From Stomoxys calcitrans (taxonomy: Eukaryota; Arthropoda; Insecta; Diptera; Muscidae): a DNA stretch of 64,000 bases. Shown one piece after another: positions 11,593 through 23,669 of this stretch. The stretch's first letter is position 1. Every line of letters begins with the position of its first letter. The notes under the pieces are model-generated. The model did no database searches. It was not told the origin of the DNA and worked only from the letters and a program-made list of their open reading frames with translations. Made by a program: the position numbers and the translations under genes. The stretch is from positions 52,925,947 to 52,989,946 of the forward strand of contig NC_081552.1 of assembly GCF_963082655.1 (NCBI RefSeq), in the 5' to 3' direction.

Positions 11593-12745
11593 TTTTTAAA
11601 TATCGTTTGATCATTAAACATATCGCTTTTTTTTCTGTTGCGTTATCTTTCTATCATTTATCTACGTTGGAATTGTTTCTTAAGAAAGAGTAAAAAAATA
11701 ATTAAAATTTTGCATTATTTACCTCATATTTTTGCATTTAGCTAATATTTGCGCACTTACCTGCTTGTATGTCACTTTCGTTTGAAATTAGAATACAGAC
11801 TAAAATAATTTATCAAACTGCGGCCAAAGCAAAAACATAAACTTTTCTGCTCACTAGTAACGGTTGAAGTTTTTGCTTTATTTTGTCCGAAGCTAAGAAA
11901 AAAAACTCATCCAGAGCAACGTCGTTGAAAAAAACGAACTGTCTCCAACATAGAGACATTTATACCGGTTTTTTCACCGGTTTTTTCACCGTTTTATTCT
12001 GAGTAAAGAAACATAACTCAAAGCAGCCACGCAATGGGCTAAAATGACAGGCGAATGACCGGTAATTTATGTTATGTTAATTTACCCCAAACTTCCTGCA
12101 GGGATTCTAGTGACATACATATGTATGTATGTATGTATGTATGTATATGAAGCATTCGTAAATAAATAACTTAATTTAGTTTTACTTTTTTATTTTTTTT
12201 CTAAAAGCAACAAGTGACCTTTTATCAGTCATCATTTTTATACTCTTTCCCATTAGGAATGTTTACATTGAATACATTGTTGCTAATAGCCACTTAATTT
12301 CCTATTGTCTATGGGTATTTGTCTGGGGGTTTACTTTGTAGCCCATATATGCACGTAGTCAGGAAACAATAGACTGGCCGGCATATTCACGTGTCCTTTG
12401 TATGTTAACAAAAAGTTGTAAACACATGTTGCATGCCATAACAAAAGATGATGGGCAAACTTGAATTAGTAGTGTAAGGAGAAAATTATAATGCTTATCT
12501 GATTAAAGCGAAACATTAATTATAGGACAAAATTAACTTGTAACTAGAGATTATCCTTTAATGGCTGGTACTATGTTCGTTTTCACCGTTGAAAACCCAT
12601 GTTTTCGCGGTTTCTTTTTTGAAACATTACTCAATAACAATGAGAAAATAACAAATTTATAAAAATTTTACCATAAGTAATGAGGGTATGTACTATTAAA
12701 TGAAATCAGCAAGTTTCTTTGGTTTAAAACTATTATCTAAAAAAG
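11593..12745. other. Mostly anonymous AT-rich DNA with a (TATG)n microsatellite
   Basis: Contains the diverged repeat shared with 6,145-6,260 (near 11,785-11,865) and a (atgt)n run at about 12,115-12,147. I see no coding sequence. Confidence 0.5.
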
Positions 12746-14097
12746 TCTTCTTCTTCTTCCTAATTTGGCTATGGCAGAACATTTGTTCCACTAGCCAAAC
12801 GTAATTAGCGTTCTAGGCGCCTCGATCTTTTTTTCATCTTTCCATCGGGCTTTTTGTCGTCCCAGTTTGCGTGTACCACCGTGTTTGCCTTCAAAAGACT
12901 TCTTTGCTGGAGCTTCTTCATCCATTCTGACAACATGACCTAGCCAACGCAGCCGTTGTATCTTGAAACGTGTAACTATGCTATCGTCGTCATACAGCTC
13001 GTGGTTCATACGTCGCATATAATCTCCATTATCGCAAACTGGTCCATATATTTTACGAAGAATCTTTCTCCCAAATACTCCAAGCAATGCCTCATCTGCT
13101 CTCACTAGCACCCATGCCTCAGAACCATATAACAACACGTGTAGTATCAGTGTCTTGTATAGTGTAATCTTCGTCTGTCGAGAGGTTGCCTTGTTTCTAA
13201 ACTGGTCACTTAGTCCAAAGTAGCATCTGTTTGTCAGTATTATTCTTCGCTTTATCAAAGCTGGTGTCATTCGTTTCGGTTAGGGCAGTGACGAAGTAGA
13301 TAAAGTTAATGACTATCTCAAAGTTGTGGTTCCCAACTTTCTCCATTTTCTTTATGTGTTCGGTTGTGCAAGGCTTTTGCCAAACCCATTTACACTGACT
13401 CTCTTTCGATTCTATCAAAGGCTGCAGTTAGTCCTTTCGGTGACCGACCTATGATGTCGATGTCGTCGGCATAGGCGAGTAGCATGTGTTATCTTGTGAT
13501 TAGTGTGCCATATCTATTAACATGTCTGAAACCTCGTTTGGTGTTATATGGTTCCGAGAGATTATTTTCTATTCTTATTGAGGAACGCGGATCAGCAAGT
13601 GTCATCCTGCAGAGTCTTGAAATACCTTCGAACGTAAAGGGGTTTCGAAAGCGGCTTTGTAGTCAACAAAGAGATGGTAGGAGTTGAGTTGTCCTTCTCG
13701 GGTCTTTTCCAGGATTTGGCGCAGTGTGAATATCTGGACTGGGGTGGATTAACCAGGTCTAAAGCCGCATTGATAGGGCCAAATTATCTCTGGACTTTAG
13801 GCTTCAATCTTTCACGCAGTACGCTCGAGAGTATCTTGTATGCGATGGGAAGTAGACTTATTCCTCCGTAGTTGGCCTATTCCGTCTTGTCTCTTTTCTA
13901 GTGTACGGGACATAGTATGCTGAAGTTCCAATAATCGGTGCTGGTGCATACGCCTTATCAGCGTGTCGCCTCCGGTCATAAATAGTACAGCGGGTAACAC
14001 GTCGGCTCCAGCTGTCTTGTTGTTCTTCAGTCCGGTCATTGCTACTTGGACCTCATTCTGACTAGGAGGTCAACATTCTAGACCATTATCAGGGAGG
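12746..14097 (-). mobile_element. RTE-like non-LTR retrotransposon, 3' part, pseudogene
   Basis: On the minus strand the C-terminal half of an RTE-type endonuclease/RT protein can be read: RT motif C (LLAYADDIDII) at about 13,455-13,490, then IKRRIILTNRCYFGLSDQFR, LHVLLYGSEAWVLVRADEAL, a KILRKIYGPV region and IQRLRWLGHVVRMDEEAP. The 159-codon open stretch 12,791-13,270 is this C-terminus. Upstream pieces include TGLKNNKTAGADVLPAVLF (RT finger) at 13,990-14,039. Several small deletions separate it from its relative at 28,400-30,540. It is broken on the 5' side at 14,097, where the inverted family C copy begins. Confidence 0.85.
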
Positions 14098-14109
14098 GTT
14101 TGGAGATAC

Positions 14110-16110
14110 ATGGTCCTATATACTATTATTTGAGCCTCATAGTGCGATGGTCAGTAAAAAATTGCTGTTTGTGGGGTATTTTGGGAAAGAGGTAGACCCC
14201 CAGCGATTTGGTCCCGAAAATGGCTATCAATTCTTGCTCTACCCCCCAATACCTTGTATTTAAGCTCCACATTGACATGGTAGGTAAATATTCCCGATTT
14301 AGGGGTGTTTTGGGGATTGGGGTGTTCCCCCCACATTGCAAATGCAAATTTTGCCCATCAACATTCCACTAAGGAACAGGGGCACACTTCTCACATATCA
14401 ATGAGTGGAGTCCGATTCAAGTTTTTAAACTCAATGATAAGGGGCCTTCTTTTTATAGCCGAGTACAAACGGCGTGCCGCAGTGCGACACCTCTTGTGAG
14501 AGAAGTTTTACATGGCATAGTACCTCATAAATGTTGCCAGCATAAGGTGGCGAAAATCACCGTTGAAAATTTTTTCTGATGGTCTCGCCAGGATTCGAGC
14601 CCAGGCGTTCAGCGTCATAGGCGGATATGCTAACCTCTGCGCTACGGTGGCCTCCAACATTATCCAAGATGGTCTCCCCACAATAAGGCCTGAAAATATA
14701 TCAGCAACGTGGTCTATTCTCCTATATCTATATATCATTTATTTGAAACGTATTGCCATTGGCCTCAAAAATTGGTATCAAAATCGTTTACTAATCTCAT
14801 TTAAACTCCTTATTGCAAAAGCCAGCAAATATGTCCGGTTTGAGGTATTGGCCCTAAAAACTAAAAATATTTAGTTCTACTTTCTTTACTCATCAAATTG
14901 TCTTGGTCAGTAAATACGTCCTATTTGGGGGTTGTTGTGGTTATTTGACGTCCCCTAGAGAGTTGGTCCCTAATGTTGATATCAGATACGTGGTCTACTT
15001 CCAAATGCCTTTAATTTGAGCCCCAAATTTCCATAGTCGGCAAACATGATCAGCTTGGGGGGTGTTTTGGGGGATGGGCGTCTACTCAGTGAGTTAGCCT
15101 TGAAAATATATATCGGATTCGTATTATACACGAAAATCCCTCTTATTTGAGCCTTATATTGCAACAGTCAGCAAATACTTACTATACTTACTATAGACAC
15201 TTTTCCCGAACATTGATATCAAATTCGTGCTTTACGTCCAAAGACCTTTCATTTGAGCGCCATATTGCTATGGTTGTAAATTTGTCCCCTTTGGGGGATG
15301 TTTTTGGTAAGAAGCGGCCCCCCAAACACTTGGTCCCATATTTGGATATCAGATTCTAATTCTACATTCAAATACCTTTTATTCAAGCCCCATATTCCCA
15401 TGGTCAGTAAATAAGTCCTTTTTTGGGGTGTTTTAGGGAAGGGGTGGACCCCCAGAAACGTGGTCCCACTTTTGGATATCAGATTCTAATTCTACACTCA
15501 AATACCTTTTATTCAAGCCCCAAATTCACATGGTCAGTAAATAAGTCCAGTTTGGGGGTGTTTTAGGGAAGGGGTGGACCCCCAGAAACGTGGTCCCACT
15601 TTTGGATATCAGATTCATATTCTACTCGCAAATACCTTTCATTTGAGTCCCATATTGCCATGGTCGGTAAATATGTCCGATTTAGGGGTGTTTTGGGGCT
15701 TGGGGTGGTCCCCCTAGCACTTGAGCCGACAATTGGATATCAGATACGTTTTCTTATCCTAATTACCTTTCATTTGAGTCCCATATTGTCGTGATTGGTG
15801 TAAATATATGTTTGGTAGGTTTTAGGGTAGGGCAGCCCCCCTAGGTATCTCATCCGAAATTTGGATACCAAATTTTTATTTTTAGGGTACTATATGAGAG
15901 CACACAAAATTTCACTTAAATCGCACCACCCATCTCCGAGATCTGGCGTTTCTGAAAATTAGGTTAAGGGGTAGTGTCGGCCCCCCAAATTTAGTACCCT
16001 ATTTTCACCACGGTGTCATTATGCAACATCTGTGAAAATTGGTTCAGCCGTTTCTGAGTCTATAAGGAACACACAAACATACAAACAAACAAACAAAGCT
16101 ACAAACAAAC
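14110..16110 (-). mobile_element. Family C element, inverted near-duplicate of 6,300-8,110
   Basis: Reading the minus strand reproduces the element at 6,300-8,110 in order, including the SINE at the same internal place and the 5' end TTCCTTATAGACTCAG at about 16,060-16,075. The paired conceptual peptides around the SINE agree at roughly nine residues in ten, so the DNA is very similar. This copy keeps extra tandem units near 15,390-15,600 that the plus copy lacks. It is cut at its 3' side (14,110) against RTE sequence and at its 5' side by family A at 16,119. Confidence 0.8.
14336..14655 (-). mobile_element. tRNA-derived SINE, minus strand
   Basis: This is the inverted counterpart of the SINE at 7,568-7,884 within the duplicated family C element. 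The B box complement (GGATTCGAGCC) is at about 14,591 and the A-box side (GCTAACCTCTGCGCTACGG) at 14,630-14,650. Confidence 0.8.
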
Positions 16111-16118
16111 ACAAATTG

Positions 16119-17441
16119 ATTTTTATACCCTCCACCATAGGATGGGGGTATACTAATTTCGTCATTCTGTTTGTAACTACTCGAATAATTCGTCTGAGAC
16201 CCCATAAAGTATATATATTCTTGATCATCGCGAAATTTTATATCGATCTAGCCATGTCCGTCCGTCTGTCTGTCGAAAGCACGCTAACTTCCGAAGGAGT
16301 AGAGCTAGCCGCTTGAAATTTTGCAAAAATACTTCTTATTAGTGTAGGTCGGTTGGTATTGTAAATGGGTCATATCGGTCCATGTTTTGCTATAGCTGCC
16401 ATATAAACCGATCTTGGGTCTTGACTTCTTGAACCTCTAGAAGGCGCAAATCTTATCCGATTGGAATGAAATTTTGCACGACGTATTTTGTTATGATATC
16501 CAACAATTGTGCCAAGTATAGATCAAATCGGTTCTTAACCTGATATAGCTGCCATATAAACCGATCTTGGGTCTTGACTTCTTGAACCTCTAGAAGGCGC
16601 AAATCTTATCCGATTTGAATGAAATTTTGCACGACGTATTTTGTTATGATATCCAACAATTGTGCCAAGTATGGCTCAAATCGGTTCATAATCTGGTATA
16701 GCTGTCATATAAACCGATCTGGAGACTTGATTTCGTGAGCCTCTAGAGGGCGCAATTATAGTCCGATTTAAATTTTGCACGTAGTGTTTTGGCATTACTT
16801 TCAACAACTGTGCTAAGTATGATTTCAATCGGTTCATAATCTAGTATAGCTGTCATATAAACCGATCTTGGATCTTGACTTCTTGAGCCAATTGAGCGCG
16901 CAATTCTCATCCGATTTGGCTGAAATTTTGCATGAGGTATTTTGTTATGACTTCCAATAACTGTGCTAAGTATGGCGTAAATCGATATAGAACCTGATAT
17001 AGCTGCCATATAAACCGATCTGGGATCTTGACTTCTTGAACCTCTAAAGAGCGCAATTCTCATCCGATTTGGCTGAAATTTTGTACAAGGGCTTCTCTCA
17101 TGACCTTCAACATACGTGTCTAGTATGGTCTGAATCGATCAATAGCTTGATACAGCTCTTATATAAACCTATCTCCCGATTTTGCTTCTTGAGCCCCTAC
17201 AAGGCGCAATTCTTATCCGAATGAACTGAAATATTACACAATGACTTCTACAATGTCAATCAGCATTCATTTATGGTCCGAATCGGACTATAACTTGATA
17301 TAGCTCCAATAGGATAACAGTTCTTATTCAATATTCTATGTTTGTCTAAAAAGAGATATCGCGCATAGAACTCGACAAATGCGATCAATGGTGGAGGGTA
17401 TATAAGATTCGGCCCGGCCGAACTTAGCACGCTCTTACTTG
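16119..17441 (+). mobile_element. Family A element, full length
   Basis: Runs from TTTTTATACCCTCCACCATAGG to TTCGGCCCGGCCGAAC and GCACGCTCTTACTTG. It sits at the 5' extremity of the inverted family C copy. The body contains about seven tandem units. Confidence 0.85.
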
Positions 17442-17489
17442 ATATATATAAGATATACGCGCAAACACAGAAAAGGTAAAGCATTGGCT

Positions 17490-18180
17490 ACTATGGCCAT
17501 CCGTTTTCCTTCAAAGACACTCCCAGGTACTTAATGTTCTCCGTATTCCTCTTAGTACAGGATTGCCCACTATGACCGAGGGAAGCGCAGCAAATTCTTT
17601 AAGAGTCCCATTCCTTTTTCCTCTGCATAAGATGGGTCGGCATTTGTCCAAATTCAGCCTAAGTCTTCAGCGTTTAAAGTATGGGAGCAGAACTGCGATG
17701 TCTCCATTGTCCTCTGAGCAGCTGCCCCCCGGGGATGAGTGACTGCTATCAATATGTCATCAGTATACGTTAATAACAGATCGTCCCCTTGCCACATATG
17801 CATATCCGCCAGATAAAGGTTATATAGTGGTGGTCCCAACACCTAGCCCTGGGAGACGCCAGCCGTGACTACTCTCAATCCAGAAGAAGACTCCTCCACA
17901 GTAACTAAAAACTCCTGTTCCACAAATAGTTGCCAATCATTCTTCTGAGGGCGGACGGAAATTAATGTCGTTGAAGTTTTATTTGCAGACTCCGATGTCA
18001 CACCGTGTCAAACGCCTTTTGGAAGTCCAGGCTCACAGCTAAAGTCCCGTTGCGTCTTCTGAAACCTTCCGAAATTTTGAATGTTAAAACCATAAGTGCG
18101 TGGGTCGTAGAAGTGCCACGTCTAAACCCAAATTGGAACTCCCCTAAGAGATCCACCTCTTTGCAAAAAGAAAAAAATTA
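17490..18180 (-). mobile_element. Jockey-type RT fragment, pseudogene
   Basis: On the minus strand the RT core can be followed through frame changes: GFRRGTSTTHALMVL (about 18,100), AVSLDFQKAFDTV (motif A, 18,010-18,045), GPPLYNLYLADMHMWQGDDL, LLTYTDDILIAVTHP (motif C with T in place of the usual A of YADD, about 17,750-17,790) and IKYLGVSLKENG near 17,510. The finger-to-thumb order and spacing are those of Jockey-clade retrotransposons. EN and ORF1 are absent. Confidence 0.75.
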
Positions 18181-18188
18181 CTCCGCCA

Positions 18189-18278
18189 CATATATTTCTA
18201 CCAAATGAAGACATTGGACAGCTGGACAAGTTCGTTTTGTTGCAATAATTGGATGTCTTCATTTGGTAGAAATATATG
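18189..18278. repeat. 26-bp perfect inverted repeat with 38-nt loop
   Basis: The arms 18,189-18,214 and 18,253-18,278 are exact complements; each contains TTTCTACCAAATGAAGACAT or its complement. The hairpin lies at the junction between the Jockey remnant and a small family C piece (18,279-18,330), so it could be a snap-back repair junction rather than a gene. Confidence 0.8.
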
Positions 18279-18330
18279 AATCTGATTTCGTATTTGGGCC
18301 AAGTGCCTGGTGGGCCACCTCAACCTAAAA
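18279..18330 (+). mobile_element. Short family C fragment
   Basis: The words gaatctgatttcgtatttggg, ccaagtgcctggtgggccacc are one family C unit, about 50 bp long. Confidence 0.5.
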
Positions 18331-18334
18331 TAAA

Positions 18335-18535
18335 TAAATAATTTTGAAATTTTTTTCTGTAGAAATAAAAATAAAATGTTGACAAATTTTCTGTAGAAAC
18401 GAATTTTTGGCGAAATACAGCATAGAAAAAATTTCTATGGAAATAATATTTTTACCAAATTTTCTATAGAAACACAATTGTAAGAGAGTTTTCTGTAGAA
18501 AAAATTGTGTCAACATTTTCTATAGATTAGATAAT
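18335..18535. repeat. Minisatellite of TTTTCTGTAGAAATAAAATTTTGACAAA type
   Basis: Five or six degenerate copies of a ~30-bp unit containing aattttctatagaaa follow one another. Short self-complementary ttctatagaa cores recur. Confidence 0.65.
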
Positions 18536-18599
18536 TTAAAAATCCCTATTAGCGTTATTTTTTGGTATAGAGTCTTATAATTGTATTCTCACATTTTGC

Positions 18600-19447
18600 A
18601 TGTCTAAATGTAATTTTAATACAATTAAATACTCAATTGTACATTACTGCCCAATGGGAAAAGTTGTCGACAAGGGAGAAGAACAGGGCTGCATACCTAG
18701 AAATAATTGGAGTGGGATAGTCAATGGACTGTCATCAGTATTCTCCGATGTCCTTGCGGAATTTCGTGGGTCTCCTCCAGTTTGTGACGATGCAGGCTGG
18801 TATCGGGGCCGATACAGACTAATTGCCTTCGGGGATCAACGCTCAATTAAAATGTATCGTTGTGCGCTAAAGAAGATTGGTGAGATCTGGCCAGGTGCAG
18901 CACTAGATTTAGTCAAGAAGGAAGATATTCCTTCTCGAAGGTCTATAGAAGCGGTGGGGTTGGGGAATGAGGAGACGACTCAGCAGTTGTTGCTAAACAC
19001 TTGCCTGAGGATCAATCGACCACATCGCTAAAGTCTGGCGGATAGCAGGAGACAGAACATCCCCCTGCCACCAACAAGACAGGAGGGGATGACATCGAAA
19101 CGGGACTCGACAAGCCCTGCGTTGGTGGCTCATCCGCTTGGACTGGGCTCAAGGAGGGCGCCAGCGCGGAAGCACGGATCTCAAAAAGTACTTCGACAGC
19201 AGCAGCTAGTGAAGCATCTAAGGAGAAATCGTCCACACCGCAAGTGTCCAGTGTCCTGAGGAAGAGTGGTTTCACAGCTTTCTCACCTGCCCCTGGATGC
19301 GTACTGAAACTCATCATGGCAAGTTCTAACGAATCTTGTGAGGATGAACTCCTGGTGGAATCAGAAGACGAGGCTAACACAACAGTGGTGGAAGTTCTGA
19401 ATCCTGACTTTGGTCCGGTTTCTAAAGATAAATCTCCACCATTGTAA
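18600..19447 (+). pseudogene. ORF1 of LOA-like retrotransposon (DUF4780-like), frameshifted
   Basis: The first 143 codons (18,600-19,031) contain GRYRLIAFGDQRSIKMYRCA, then IGEIWPGAALDLVKKEDIPS and QQLLLNTCLRIN. These match the DUF4780-type domain seen in ORF1 proteins of fly LOA-like elements. After a frame change, Ser/Thr/Glu-rich sequence (STSTAAASEASKEKSS ... VEVLNPDFGPVSKDKSPPL) continues to the stop at 19,447. It is presumably the RNA-binding chaperone of the element. The start ATG is the first in the frame; the true 5' end may lie further upstream. Confidence 0.6.
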
Positions 19448-22400
19448 AGCCGCTTCGGCGGCACTTAAGGCTCTCCTGATGGCAGGGGGATTTGACGTGA
19501 TTCTTATCACGTGATTCTAAGAACCATGGGTGTGTGGAGGAATAGTTCGTGGGCTAAGAATTACGGGATTTAAACTACTCAAGGGTACGGGAAATGAGAG
19601 ACACAGAGCCTGTATTCATGCAAAGCGTAGTCTAAATGTTTTTCTTCTTCCATCGCTAAGCACTGAAGATTTAGTAGTAGCCAGCTTTGAAACAAACAAG
19701 TCTCATTACTGGTTGGCTTTCCTATATATGGCACACGATTCAGAGATGTCGCCTTCAACCATTAAGTCGCTGGTTGAAGCTGAAGGGAAGAAGAGCCTCA
19801 TTGTAGGAAGTGATGCTAATACACTTCACCAGATATGGGGAAGTTCGGACGTCAACGAAGGGGGTGAGCTGCTTATTGAATATATTCAAGTTGCAATCTA
19901 GCGATTTGTAATAAAGGGAATAAACCGACCTTTATTACCAGGAACAGGCAGGAGGTACCAGATAATATCTTTGGATCCGAAGATATATGTGGAAGAATAT
20001 GCGACTGGGAAGTGTTGGATGCCCACAGCTTCTCTGATCATCGTTATATTAGTTTCAGCCTTGTAGAAAATAATGAAGTAGTGGTCCCTCGGCTAAACAG
20101 AAGAAAGGCGGATTGGGATAAATTTTGGCACAAATTCTGCACTAATATCCCTTCTAGACTAGAAAAGAAAGTGGAAACTAAGGAGGATATAGACATAGTG
20201 GTCAAGCGGATCACGAAGGCCCTGAATGACTCGCTTGTGTCAGCATGTCTTAGTACCAAACAGCGACCGGTGGACCCCAGAGCTGGTTGGTCTAAGGAAG
20301 GACTGCAGAAAACTCTTCAACAGAGCAAAAGCCACAAGAGCACCGCACGATTGGGACATCTATGGGGCTGAGCTAAGAAAATATAAGGGCGAACTGAGAT
20401 AGGCTCAGAAAAAAATTTTGGGTAGAATTCTGCAGCTCCGTGGAGGTTACATCTGAGGCCTCTAGTCTAAGGAAGATTCTGTCGTCGAGACCTATTACGG
20501 TGAAATATATCCAAAAGTCAGAGAGTGTATGTACAATGTCTAGTGAGGAAACACTAGAACTACTCATTGATACACATTTCCCGGGAAATTCTCCAACGGA
20601 CAACGTGGTGCCAGAAGAGGTTGTCACTGATGTGCATTCGTCGGAGGCCATTAGGGAAATTGTGTCTGAGCCGAAAATCCTGATGATGTATCACCGGTTT
20701 AATTACAAGCTGTGTCTGATAGACTGGTTCCCTGGCTTAGGGAGATATACTCTACTTGTATCAGAATGTCATATATACCTGTGGGGTGGAGGGACACGAA
20801 GGACATTTTCATTCCTAAAGCAGGAAAGCCCTACCATACGAAGGCGAACGATTTTCGTTCTATTAGTCTGTCATCCTTTATGCTGAAGACCCTTGAGAGG
20901 TTGATAGAAACATATCTTAAGGCAAAGATCGCCTGTCGCGGCAGCAGCATGCCCATAGTAGAGGCAAATCCACTGAAACAGCCCTTCACGACATAATCGG
21001 CTACATAGAGGGTTCTCTCGCTGTCGAGAAATATACAATGGTAAGATTTCTTGACATTGAGGGTGCTTTCAATAATGTAAAACTGACGTCAATCATGAAG
21101 GAGTTGGGTCAATTGTACCGTAAGAAAGTTTATTAATATCTTACTTACTAAAAGATGCACTACAGCAGGCTTGGGATCTGTGGATCTAAAAAGATGGGTC
21201 AGCAGAGGAACACCTCAAGGAGGTGTACTGTCTCCTTTACTTTGGAATATAGCCATTAACAATATATTATTGTCTCTGGAAGAAAAAGGTGTAAAAGTGG
21301 TCGCGTATGCTGATGACGTGGCAATTGCGGTTAGGGGAAAGTTTCCCAGCACTCTAAGAGATATACTTCAGGAAGCTCTACGTGCAACAGCAAAGTGGGC
21401 TATCGAAATTGGTCTAGGTATAAATCAGTGCAGGCAGAAGTAGTTCTTTTCCCAAGTTCCTTGGGTGGAGAGAATGTTCCATTTACAGAAATCGCAAAAT
21501 ACCTGAGTGTTTTGTTGGATAGGAAATTGAACTTCAAATTCAACAATTTGGAAAGGGCAAGAAAGGCAACTCTTGCCCTATACACCCGCAAAAGCGCCAT
21601 TGGCAAAAGTTGGGGATTTAGACCGCGTGTCATGCATTGGCTATATACTGCAGTTGTCAGACCTATAATGCTATATGGTGTTGTGGTCTGGTGGACGGCG
21701 CTTCAAAAGTCCACCTACTGCTCAATGCTTAGCCGGTTCCAAAGGATGGCTTGTTTGTGCATCACAGCCGCACTGAGGACGACATCATCTGATGCACTGA
21801 ATTTAATGCTACATCATATGCCTCTGAATATTGTGGCTATCCAAATTTCAGCGACCACTGCCATGAGGTTAAGGAAGCTTTCTCATTGGCATGTGGCGGC
21901 TACGGACACTGTGTTATCCTTGATACAATATCCGATGTTTCAGGCAGTGTGGATTACACCCTACCTGAGCCGGTTTTCAATAAAAAGTACTGTACCACTA
22001 TTCCTGATAGAACTGATTGGAACTACTATCCCTGGTAACAGAAGTTACATAGACTTCTATACAGATGGTTCCAAACTAAACGACCAGGTGGACTTTGGGA
22101 TGTACTCTAGTAGATCTAGAACTGGTCATATCGAAAAGGTTACCCGACCACTGCCTTGTGTATCAAGCGGAGATCCTTGCAATTAGGGAAGTGATGGAAT
22201 GACTAAGATATAATGTCATTACGACGATTGGCATAAATATTTTCTCAGGCAGCCATTAAATCCCCGGAGAACGTATTTCTGAACACAAAAACCGCCCTGC
22301 CGCAGATCTCTCAACGAGATGGCTGAACAGTTCAAACCTCTTCAATTCACCTGTTCTGGGTGCCGGGCCACAGTGATATCCCAGGGAACTGTAAAGCGGA

Positions 22401-22665
22401 CGAGCTTGAGAGACTAGGAACTTTCCTAAACATTCCAGGGATACTGGAATCTGTGGGTATGCCTCTAGCGAGATGTAAGCTAAGTTTTCAGGACCAGGCC
22501 CGAAGGAAAACGAATGATAGAACAGACGTTTCAGTCAATGTGTCCGTCATAACAGGTCACTGTCTAATAGGAAAACCTGGTGACTGACTGAAGGTTGCCA
22601 GCAACGACGTTTGCAGAAGCTGTGAGGACATCAAAGAAGAAGAGAATATAGAACACCCAACAGCA
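19448..22665 (+). mobile_element. LOA-like retrotransposon ORF2 (EN-RT-RNase H), decayed
   Basis: The domains are in the expected order but in several frames. Endonuclease: LIVGSDANTLHQIWGSSDVN at 19,800-19,860 (Asp/Asn active-site motif) and SFSDHRYISFSL at 20,027-20,062 (SDH motif). RT: FLDIEGAFNNVK (motif A, ~21,048-21,083), SRGTPQGGVLSPLLW (motif B, ~21,200-21,245), VAYADDVAIAV (motif C, 21,300-21,335), then a long open part 21,395-22,186. RNase H: DFYTDGSKLN (~22,048-22,080), and later GHSDIPGNCKADEL near 22,363-22,410. C-terminal Cys cluster: VCRSCEDIKEEENIEH at ~22,608-22,655. There is a shift or stop every few hundred bases, so it cannot make a working protein. RNase H with an APE-type EN fits the LOA/I group. 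It differs in sequence from the LOA-like fragments at 1 kb, 11 kb and 61 kb. Confidence 0.8.
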
Positions 22666-23665
22666 AAAATTCTAAAACGAAACCAAAAAATCTGCTTTCA
22701 AAAAACCTTTTTTCGTTGTAGCGAAACACATCGAGCCAGCTAGTTAATAAATTTGAGAAAAAATATGTTAGCTTAATTGAATTTAAATTACGAATACTTT
22801 TTTTATAATGTTTTGTATCTTTCATTATTGGGAAACCTCCTATTCCCAGCATTCAAATGACGGCATTTGCCTTGCACTCTTTATATGCCATACGATTGCA
22901 TTTCATCTGTTTTCTGTTTTGTAAAATCGACGGTAAACAAAGAAGTTGACTTCAGCAAAAATGTATCACAATTCCCGGTACCAATGCACGTCAATACACT
23001 GTCGATCAAAATTTACTAGATTTTACTCACAATATGAAAATGTACAAAATTTAAATTTAATACTTTAAGTCTGATTTGAGTTTCATAAGATGATGGTTTA
23101 AGGTAACCAAGTCACAAATGCAACAGGTAAGCGGTAAACTAGGGAAGCAATTCAAAATTCTTGCAGTTAATGCAACCACATTAGAGAAAGTTAAATGGGA
23201 AAGGAATTTTTAAGTCACATGAAAACCAACTACCTGCTGATAACATTATGGATTTTGGTCTTGGGCGATTACTAAACAACAAAGAAGGTAAAACCCACAG
23301 CAAAAATTCCTATTGAAACAAGGGTAGAAATGCTTTAGGGCCTTAGTGTCGTTAGAAAAGTCGACTGGAGTGGTTAATAGAAGAAAATCTAGCGCAGGCA
23401 AAATAAAGTGAAAATACAATATACCTGGATTTGTTAAATAAAGAATGAAGACGGACTAGGATATTCATTAAAAAGGGGTAAGTAAGATTAGTGAAGTATC
23501 AATTTGAGTAATAAGTACATCGCTTAAAAATTAATGGAGTTATTGTTCTATGAATTTATTCCTCCTGAATTCCGGTTGTTGAAAGCCTAGTCGAATTTCG
23601 ATAATTTTTAAAAATCGTATCATGGTTGTGTTAGGCGAAAAATCGTTTAATTTTTTGGATATATA
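22666..23665. other. No recognisable feature
   Basis: About 1 kb of AT-rich sequence. I found neither TE motifs nor a convincing exon; a caacaggtaagc word near 23,121 looks like a splice donor but has no coding context. Confidence 0.4.
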
Positions 23666-23669
23666 AGTT

